Shown in pieces: positions 22,426 through 27,611 of a stretch of DNA of 27,611 nt (its first letter is position 1; every line of letters begins with the position of its first letter). A model generated the notes under the pieces. The model was given only the letters and a program-made list of their open reading frames with translations, did no database searches and was not told the DNA's origin. The translations under genes were made by a program, and so were the position numbers. Origin of the DNA: a virus; IMG/VR virus record IMGVR_UViG_3300037104_000354, positions 1-27,611 of that record. One strand, 5' to 3'.

Positions 22426-24363
22426 TTAAAACGCATTGGCATTTGCCAACGCCGGCTTTTGGGCCGGGGGATTAAACGCGTGTCTAAAAACTGGATTGAG
22501 GGCACGCTGAGCCTCATTCGCCCCTTGCTGTTCTTCCTGATGTTGCAACATTCCCTGGCCGGGAGGGGCCCCCTGAACTTGACCAGGCTGACCGTTCTGC
22601 AACATGCCGTTCATCAGTCCCTGATTCGGCTGAGCGGGCTGTCCTTTCGATTGGGCCATCTGGGGACCCATCATCATCTGCATCTGCATGGTCTGTTGGA
22701 ATTGAGGATCGAAGAGAACCTCGTCCATCCACTCGATGCCGCTGTCCTTAGCCATCCGCAGCATCATCGCCACGGGACTGAAAGGAATACCCATGCCCAT
22801 AAAGATTTGAGCCGCCGCTGCAATCGCAGGCATAATTTGCTGGCAGAAAGCCATGGCCTGCTGTAGACGAACTTTGCTATCGACTCGGCCCATTGACTCC
22901 GGTTCAATCTTGAACATGAAGTCGATGAAGTCACCGCGACGAGCCTCGGGTGTGAGGATCACCTGAACGTCTTGCATGATCGGCATGCCCGGCATAATTG
23001 GCTGACCATTGGGCCCGAGGATTGGAGGACCCTGCATTTCCTGCCGGCGAACCAGAGGAATTTTCATGAGAGGATCAGTATGGAAATACCACGCTCGTTT
23101 ACGAGCCTCCGATGCAGCCATCTTGTAAACGAGGTCCTTCATGTCCTCCAGGCCAATGCTGGCGTTTTGTTGAAGGATGTTCGCGGCCGTGGCTGTCTTA
23201 CCCGAGACCGACAAACCACCGATCTGGTTGGGGTTCGCAGCCATCATGTTGAACCAACCCTGGAGGGCATCCAGGTGATGTTCATTGGAGTTCTGCTGGC
23301 CACCGAAGCTGAGGATCTTCACGTTATCAGGATCGTCCACAGCAATGGCCTCGCCGTCGCCGGCATTCTTCAGTTGTTCGGCATCATCTGACCCTGCACG
23401 CTTGTACGTCGTGATGTCCTTCTGGCGTTCAGCCTGCTCTACGATTTTCTTCGCCATGCGATTTGCAAGAACGTGAAGATCGTACCACACGCCCACAAGA
23501 GGTATAGGCATCGGGTTACCGGGCATGGGAGGAGTAAGGCTAAGAATAGTATACGGCCCTTCTTTGACGCCATAGTAATCCTCCACTCGTAAGTAGTCAT
23601 CCACCGATGTCTCGCTGGACGCCGGCACAGTCACAATGGCGTTAGCACTCGGCACCCAGATTTCGCAAATTTCAACATCGTCTTCCAGGTCATAGTTGTC
23701 GTCGATCTGGATGTTACGCATGGACAACTCGGAGGCATCCGAATCTTTAGTCCTGTCCCCTTTACGTGGAAGTTGTTCAATCAGTTCGTTGTTGTAGAGC
23801 CCTGAGTCCAGGAGCATCTTTCTCGGCACTACGATCTTGTCGCCCATAAACTTGGCGTCCCGGAACATGCTGTCCTTGCATGAGGGGTCCACAACGAAGT
23901 TGTCAAAGTCCACAGCTTCGGTATATACCGTCCCTGGATCAATCTGAAGTTCGTCGTCGATCCCATAGATCGTATCACTCTGGGCGAGGCCAGTCTTCAT
24001 AATCCCCAGGGTGAACAGAGCGTCCACAATCACCCGCCGATATGTGTTGCATACGTCGATCTTCATATCATGTTGGTCCAAAGCCAGGCCGAGAAGATTT
24101 GCGTATTCCCGGACGGCCATATATGGAGTCATGATCGTGTGCTTGGGGAAGTTCATCACGATGGTTGGCACCAGGATTCTGATCGCGTTAAAGATCAGGT
24201 TCAATGGAGCCGTACCGACTTCGCCCTCTACGCGGTCATAGTAGGCCCCGGCATATTCACGAAGGAAAAACACGCGAGCATTCCGAAAATTGGCCAGCCG
24301 GTCAAAGCCGCGTTGAACAGCTTCCTGCACTTTGCGTGGCGAAACCATATCTGTATAACTCAT
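22426..24363 (-). CDS. Portal protein
   Basis: A 645-residue protein right after the large terminase, sharing an ATGA junction. It should form the dodecameric ring for DNA entry. Features seen: RVFFLREYAGAYYD and the region FNAIRILVPTIVMNFPKHT near the N-terminus, DYLRVEDYYGVKEGPY in the wing, the long helix WYDLHVLANRMAKKIVEQAE as in portal stem helices, the segment GGLSVSGKTATAANILQQ, and ASEARKRAWYFH. Residues from about 550 on are Met/Gln/Pro/Gly-rich and disordered (MQMQMMMGPQMAQ, GQPGQVQGAPPGQGM), perhaps a barrel or a flexible inner tail. Length is in the normal portal range. Gene order and pattern support the call; no single motif is diagnostic. Confidence 0.83.
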   Translation of the reverse strand: MSYTDMVSPRKVQEAVQRGFDRLANFRNARVFFLREYAGAYYDRVEGEVGTAPLNLIFNAIRILVPTIVMNFPKHTIMTPYMAVREYANLLGLALDQHDMKIDVCNTYRRVIVDALFTLGIMKTGLAQSDTIYGIDDELQIDPGTVYTEAVDFDNFVVDPSCKDSMFRDAKFMGDKIVVPRKMLLDSGLYNNELIEQLPRKGDRTKDSDASELSMRNIQIDDNYDLEDDVEICEIWVPSANAIVTVPASSETSVDDYLRVEDYYGVKEGPYTILSLTPPMPGNPMPIPLVGVWYDLHVLANRMAKKIVEQAERQKDITTYKRAGSDDAEQLKNAGDGEAIAVDDPDNVKILSFGGQQNSNEHHLDALQGWFNMMAANPNQIGGLSVSGKTATAANILQQNASIGLEDMKDLVYKMAASEARKRAWYFHTDPLMKIPLVRRQEMQGPPILGPNGQPIMPGMPIMQDVQVILTPEARRGDFIDFMFKIEPESMGRVDSKVRLQQAMAFCQQIMPAIAAAAQIFMGMGIPFSPVAMMLRMAKDSGIEWMDEVLFDPQFQQTMQMQMMMGPQMAQSKGQPAQPNQGLMNGMLQNGQPGQVQGAPPGQGMLQHQEEQQGANEAQRALNPVFRHAFNPPAQKPALANANAF

Positions 24364-26276
24364 GATGCCTCGGCGAAATTAAATCGCGTTTGTTTCTTCT
24401 TGTCTTTGATCGCCTTCTTAAACTGTGACAGGCGATACCCTATCGAACGCTGTGGATGACTCGCTTCGTCGTACCGATACTTGGGAGCATGCTGAACGCC
24501 CACGATGCAAAGCATATCGGCGATCACTCGGTCCCCGTGGGACTTTCTGTTTGAGGCGGATTCCTCGACGAGTTCAGCGGGGCCAATCCCTCCATCTTCA
24601 TAGTGAATATAAGAAAGGGCTTCGTCCAGTGCCTTCCCACTATGATTAACAAACTTCCCATGAGCGTATGCTCGCCGAAGAAGACCCAGGGCCAGGGCTT
24701 TCTTTTCCGGCGAAGAACGCCAACCCCAACGCTTGCCAACCTTCTGACGAAGCGTGCCCGCCTGCCGGTCAAAGTAGACGTTAGGATAACGATACGTGTT
24801 GGCAAGTTGATTGCCAAAGTCAAAGCCAGGATCGCCATTGTTCTCCCAGATGATCAGAGGAATAGAACGGCCTCCACACCAAAGAGCGGCTGCACAGGCC
24901 AGGCGGGCAAGTTCGTATGGAGGCGTGTTCGCATCTGCAAACTCGGCGATCTTTTCCCGCGTCTCGACACACATGATGGACATGGTGGAGTTGCTGGCCC
25001 CCTGGCCCTTGCTGATGTCGATGCCGATGATGTACGTCTTGGATTGATCGGGCCGATGGTTGGTCAGGTTGACCCATATTTTCCACGGTCCCCGGCTACC
25101 CTGAATCTTCACCTTCTTAAAATTCTTCTTGATCAGGGCTTCTCGCACTTCGTCATCAGACACTTTCTTGGAGTCGGCAAAGTTAATTTGTCTTTCCATC
25201 TTTGGTGGACGCCCGCATATACGACGATGCTGCTCAATAACCGTCGCTTCAAAGAAGGTGTCGCCTGATCCCACATGATCCATGTCCACTTCAATAGCCA
25301 ACTCTTTAGGCGACCGGGACGCTTCTTCGGCGTCGTACCATGGAGAACGCATCTTCCAACGGTTAAGAGAATCCTGTTTGACATACAAGCCCTTTCCCTT
25401 TTCAGGGTGGTCCCACCAGGCCAAAACGAAGACATCAATCTGACCGGACATTCGCCATTTGCTATAAGCTGTGCCGGCACCATTGGGGGTCGAACAAACC
25501 AGGCGGCAAGCGGTCACGTCCTTTGTGGAACGTTTAATCGCCTCGGCCTCTTTCATCTTCGCCATTTCGTCCAGGAAAATAGATGTTCGTCTATCGGAGG
25601 AGCCCGCACTGGCGTTTGACGATTCACCATCAATTCGCGTTTTGTTTTCAAGATTGACGATGTGCATTTTCTTACGCACGATGCGTGGCACCATCCACTC
25701 GGGTAGACGGTTGAGCACGTAGTCAATCTTACCAAACAATGTACCGGGGTCAGCCAACGAGCCAAAAGGATAATTCTTCGGAGGACCATCGAGAACATCG
25801 ACTGCATCTTCCTTCCTGGAAATCATCAGGTGCGATTCATCTGGGTGAAACAAGAAGCGATGGATCAGGACGATCAGATGGTCCCACGTCGCCCCCATGT
25901 CACGAGACTTGTCGGTCAGGAGCGACTCCCCGGATTCAACAGCATGCTCGATTCGCAGGATATGCTTATCCTGAACAGGCCAAGTGACATAGGGTAAGTG
26001 CTTGTTCTCAGACTGTTTTGATATTCCATTTTCAGATTCAAATACCCGTAGCGTAAAGGCGAAGGCGTTGACAAAGAACAAAATGGATTGGGAACAAGCT
26101 GTGTACAGGTCAACACGGAGTTCCTCGTCTTTCTCGGCCTCAGACAGAAGCTGGGCACGCCATTGCAGGTTAGCCTCGGGGTCCTTGGGGACTCGTAGAC
26201 CCGTCACGGGGCAGACCCAATAATCTGGGACCACAACTTCGGTGACTTCAGGTTTATCCGCGAAAAGATTACCCAA
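24360..26276 (-). CDS. Terminase large subunit (TTG start)
   Basis: A 638-residue packaging motor ATPase/nuclease. The start is TTG (26274-26276), with GAGG seven bases upstream, overlapping the end of the small-terminase gene. ATPase motifs: KSRDMGATW at 123-131 as a deviant Walker A without the usual GKT lysine, the Lys being at its start as in lambda-type terminases; SIFLDEM at 232-238 as Walker B; VCSTPNG at 260-266 as coupling motif. Nuclease motifs: IGIDISKG at 417-424 with the first Asp (D420); IIWENNGDPGFDFG at 475-488; HGDRVIADML at 580-589 with the last Asp (D587). It cuts and pumps DNA into the head via the portal, encoded next. The packaging type (headful or cohesive end) cannot be told. 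Confidence 0.92.
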   Translation of the reverse strand: MGNLFADKPEVTEVVVPDYWVCPVTGLRVPKDPEANLQWRAQLLSEAEKDEELRVDLYTACSQSILFFVNAFAFTLRVFESENGISKQSENKHLPYVTWPVQDKHILRIEHAVESGESLLTDKSRDMGATWDHLIVLIHRFLFHPDESHLMISRKEDAVDVLDGPPKNYPFGSLADPGTLFGKIDYVLNRLPEWMVPRIVRKKMHIVNLENKTRIDGESSNASAGSSDRRTSIFLDEMAKMKEAEAIKRSTKDVTACRLVCSTPNGAGTAYSKWRMSGQIDVFVLAWWDHPEKGKGLYVKQDSLNRWKMRSPWYDAEEASRSPKELAIEVDMDHVGSGDTFFEATVIEQHRRICGRPPKMERQINFADSKKVSDDEVREALIKKNFKKVKIQGSRGPWKIWVNLTNHRPDQSKTYIIGIDISKGQGASNSTMSIMCVETREKIAEFADANTPPYELARLACAAALWCGGRSIPLIIWENNGDPGFDFGNQLANTYRYPNVYFDRQAGTLRQKVGKRWGWRSSPEKKALALGLLRRAYAHGKFVNHSGKALDEALSYIHYEDGGIGPAELVEESASNRKSHGDRVIADMLCIVGVQHAPKYRYDEASHPQRSIGYRLSQFKKAIKDKKKQTRFNFAEAS

Positions 26277-26697
26277 CTGTCGGCCTCGGTTTAGGTGGTC
26301 CTGACTTCACAACCGCCAGCCTGTTTAAACGATCACGAGCAAGGTCGCGGACTTTATCCGCCGCCTTAATGCTGCTGCCTTCGTCAGGTGCAGCAACGGG
26401 TGCCTTGCCTTCCATTCGTTCAAACAAGTATTGTTGGCACCAGGCTACAGGCGGATGAACGACTCTCTTCAGGTTGCCGTCTTCATCGCGGACTTCTTCG
26501 GTCCAGCCCAGGGCCTGTTTCCAAATCATTTCCGCGAGCACGTCCCGCCGCGTGAGGGTGTCGCCCCCATCATTGACGGTGTAGGCCTCGCCGGCGAGTC
26601 TTCGTAACTCTTCGGTGAGTGCCCGCCCGCCTAATCTTCCTGAAGCACTGATCGCCATCTGAGTCCCGCCATTCAATCCAAAAGGGCCACAATCCAT
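26269..26697 (-). CDS. Probable terminase small subunit
   Basis: A 142-residue protein directly before, and overlapping, the large terminase by eight bases. The N-terminus SGRLGGRALTEELRRLAGEA looks like a DNA-recognition helix region, followed by TLTRRDVLAEMIWKQALGW and a C-terminal helix KVRDLARDRLNRLAVV. Size, basic helical nature and position fit a small terminase that selects phage DNA. Identity is by position; no family motif is certain. The frame has ATGs at 26697 and 26658; the second has a slightly better context (GGGACTCAG) and would give 129 residues. A GTTTAAAC site at 26323 reads Leu-Asn. Confidence 0.62.
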   Translation of the reverse strand: MDCGPFGLNGGTQMAISASGRLGGRALTEELRRLAGEAYTVNDGGDTLTRRDVLAEMIWKQALGWTEEVRDEDGNLKRVVHPPVAWCQQYLFERMEGKAPVAAPDEGSSIKAADKVRDLARDRLNRLAVVKSGPPKPRPTVG

Positions 26698-26728
26698 TGA
26701 GCACGTCGTCCATGGTGCCCTCGGCTGT

Positions 26729-27040
26729 TTAAATCACCGTGGCTGTTCCTGTGAGAACAACTCGCCCGGGAGCGGCCGCAATCAGTTGCAGAGCCGGGTT
26801 GGTGCCCAGGTTGAATCCCATGCCCGCGAAGGCCGGGTTGGAGAGGCCAGGCGGCAGGCTCGCAACAATCATCTTGCCGCTGGTCACCTGAATCGGAGGA
26901 ACCGCGTTAGCCACCAGGCTGGTGACGAATAACAACTGTCCATCGGCGAGGACGAGCGGATTGCCGTCCCGGTCTAAAACCTGGATGGGCACACCAGCAC
27001 TCGCGTCGTCTGAAACACAATTCAAATTCACGTACTTCAT
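26729..27040 (-). CDS. Small beta-rich protein, unknown
   Basis: A 103-residue protein with a strong ribosome site (GAGGAGAG just before the ATG). The sequence looks beta-rich (VPIQVLDRDGNPLVLADGQL, IQVTSGKMIVAS, PGRVVLTGTATVI) with few charges, like a small virion or decoration protein. There is no membrane helix or signal peptide. It precedes the terminase genes by 31 bases. I do not recognise the family. The last codon and stop lie in a GTTTAAAT variant of the iterated palindrome. Confidence 0.6.
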   Translation of the reverse strand: MKYVNLNCVSDDASAGVPIQVLDRDGNPLVLADGQLLFVTSLVANAVPPIQVTSGKMIVASLPPGLSNPAFAGMGFNLGTNPALQLIAAAPGRVVLTGTATVI

Positions 27041-27052
27041 GGTCTCTCCTCA

Positions 27053-27611
27053 TTAAGGTTTAATTGTAGGATTCTGTGAACCATCTGGCAAGCCATCAGG
27101 TTCCATAGCACGATGACCAGTCGCCGGCAAGACATTGCCCTGGGCGGTCGTGTTCGTTCCACCACCTGGCGGGAGACCGGCACCAGTCAAGGATTCTTTC
27201 CAGGAAGGACGTTGGTTCGTGATTGGTCCATCCTGAACAATACGGCCGGTGCCTGTGATCACATAGGACCCTGCGTTCGTCGCCGCCGCTTTCGGCGTGA
27301 CACCTATGGGGAGGGCCATGCCCTCGCTAGGAAACTCAAAGAATACCGTCTTATCCGGCACTGTAGCACCGTACCCGGATGCCGTCGCACTGGACACTTT
27401 GGCAATGATCAGGTTGCCCGCCGATGTGGCATTGGCCCCGGCGAACACGCTTAGATCGCCCGTATTCCCCTGAAGGGATATAATCATAGCGTCTATGATC
27501 AGACGCTCCTGGAGTCCAAGAGTACGGGTCGCCGCGTTCGCATCCTTTATGATCAAACTGGAATTGACATTACTCGTGGACGAAAGGTTCAAGTTTACTG
27601 TTTCACCCTGA
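27053..27611 (-). CDS. Beta-rich protein, 5' end cut by window
   Basis: The frame is open to the window edge. The first possible start inside it is TTG at 27592, without a well-placed ribosome site, so the real start probably lies beyond the window. The visible part (185 residues) is rich in Ala, Thr, Gly and Ser, with strands such as GNLIIAKVSSATASGYGA, KTVFFEFPSEGMALPIGV and AGSYVITGTGRIVQ, and ends in a Pro/Gly/Asn-rich tail (GLPPGGGTNTTAQGN). The layout resembles small virion surface proteins. I do not recognise the family. It ends 12 bases before the next gene. Confidence 0.6.
   Translation of the reverse strand, partial: QGETVNLNLSSTSNVNSSLIIKDANAATRTLGLQERLIIDAMIISLQGNTGDLSVFAGANATSAGNLIIAKVSSATASGYGATVPDKTVFFEFPSEGMALPIGVTPKAAATNAGSYVITGTGRIVQDGPITNQRPSWKESLTGAGLPPGGGTNTTAQGNVLPATGHRAMEPDGLPDGSQNPTIKP

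Larger units (their letters stand above)
756..26330. repeat. GTTTAAAC iterated palindrome, ten copies
   Basis: Exact copies start at 756, 1464, 3824, 4307, 5679, 7343, 9586, 13071, 21731 and 26323. All lie inside genes of both operons: six read Leu-Asn (TTA-AAC), four read Phe-Lys (TTT-AAA). Single-base variants GTTTAAAT (either strand) are near 10163 and 26727. About 0.3 copies are expected by chance for this base composition. The function is unknown. Confidence 0.88.

Noticed and set aside
22129-22866. Long open frames opposite real genes, such as this one and those near 260-736 (minus), 19271-20086 (plus) and 24603-25268 (plus)
   Set aside because: They lie wholly antisense to portal, helicase, capsid and terminase genes, have no recognisable domains, and look like by-products of codon bias.
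1-27611. Frequent CTGGG, GGGCC and CTCGGCC words
   Set aside because: They seem common, but are plausible from codon use in a moderately GC-rich genome; the excess is much smaller than for GTTTAAAC.
1-27611. tRNA genes, integrase, attachment sites, origin of replication
   Set aside because: None was recognised on either strand; no cloverleaf-like sequence, recombinase motif or iteron cluster was found.

Overview
The window is part of a tailed-phage (or prophage) genome, most likely a short-tailed podovirus-type virus of a bacterium. The evidence is a complete run of head, portal, packaging, connector and ejection genes in a P22-like order, with no sign of a sheath, tail tube or tape measure. 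The host cannot be named. One clear promoter is bacterial sigma70-like and no phage RNA polymerase is visible. By eye the DNA is a little over 50% G+C. Coding density is very high: neighbouring genes mostly touch or overlap through ATGA, TAATG or GTGA junctions, and no stretch over 300 bases lacks a gene.

Left part, rightward (1-4593): the 3' end of a P4/D5-type primase-helicase; a protein joining a dATP/dGTP diphosphohydrolase-like N-terminal domain to a DUF4406 domain; a metallophosphoesterase; then five small tightly packed ORFs, two of them with membrane segments. This looks like the end of a replication and nucleotide-metabolism operon that runs into small genes of unknown role.

Right part, leftward (27611-4504), in transcription order: two small unknown proteins (the first cut by the window edge), probable small terminase, large terminase, portal, three small proteins including an FmdB-type zinc ribbon, a sigma70-like promoter, scaffold, major capsid protein, an endonuclease VII-type HNH gene, a beta-rich (decoration-like) protein, a terminator, head-tail adaptor, an HNH remnant, a beta-rich virion protein, a terminator, a beta-propeller tail nozzle, a repeat-rich tail fibre, three probable DNA-ejection proteins, and a small coiled-coil/membrane protein that may be a holin or virion membrane protein. 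The two gene blocks converge and their last ORFs overlap by 90 bp.

The observations most worth following are: (1) a shared C-terminal sequence of the type TKxRxxKAF on the scaffold and on two small proteins encoded just before it, with a weaker version on the zinc-ribbon protein, suggesting a common capsid-targeting tag; (2) ten copies of the 8-bp palindrome GTTTAAAC, all inside genes, where about 0.3 would be expected by chance; (3) an endonuclease VII fragment that continues in frame right after the adaptor stop codon; (4) two terminators placed just before low-copy tail genes.
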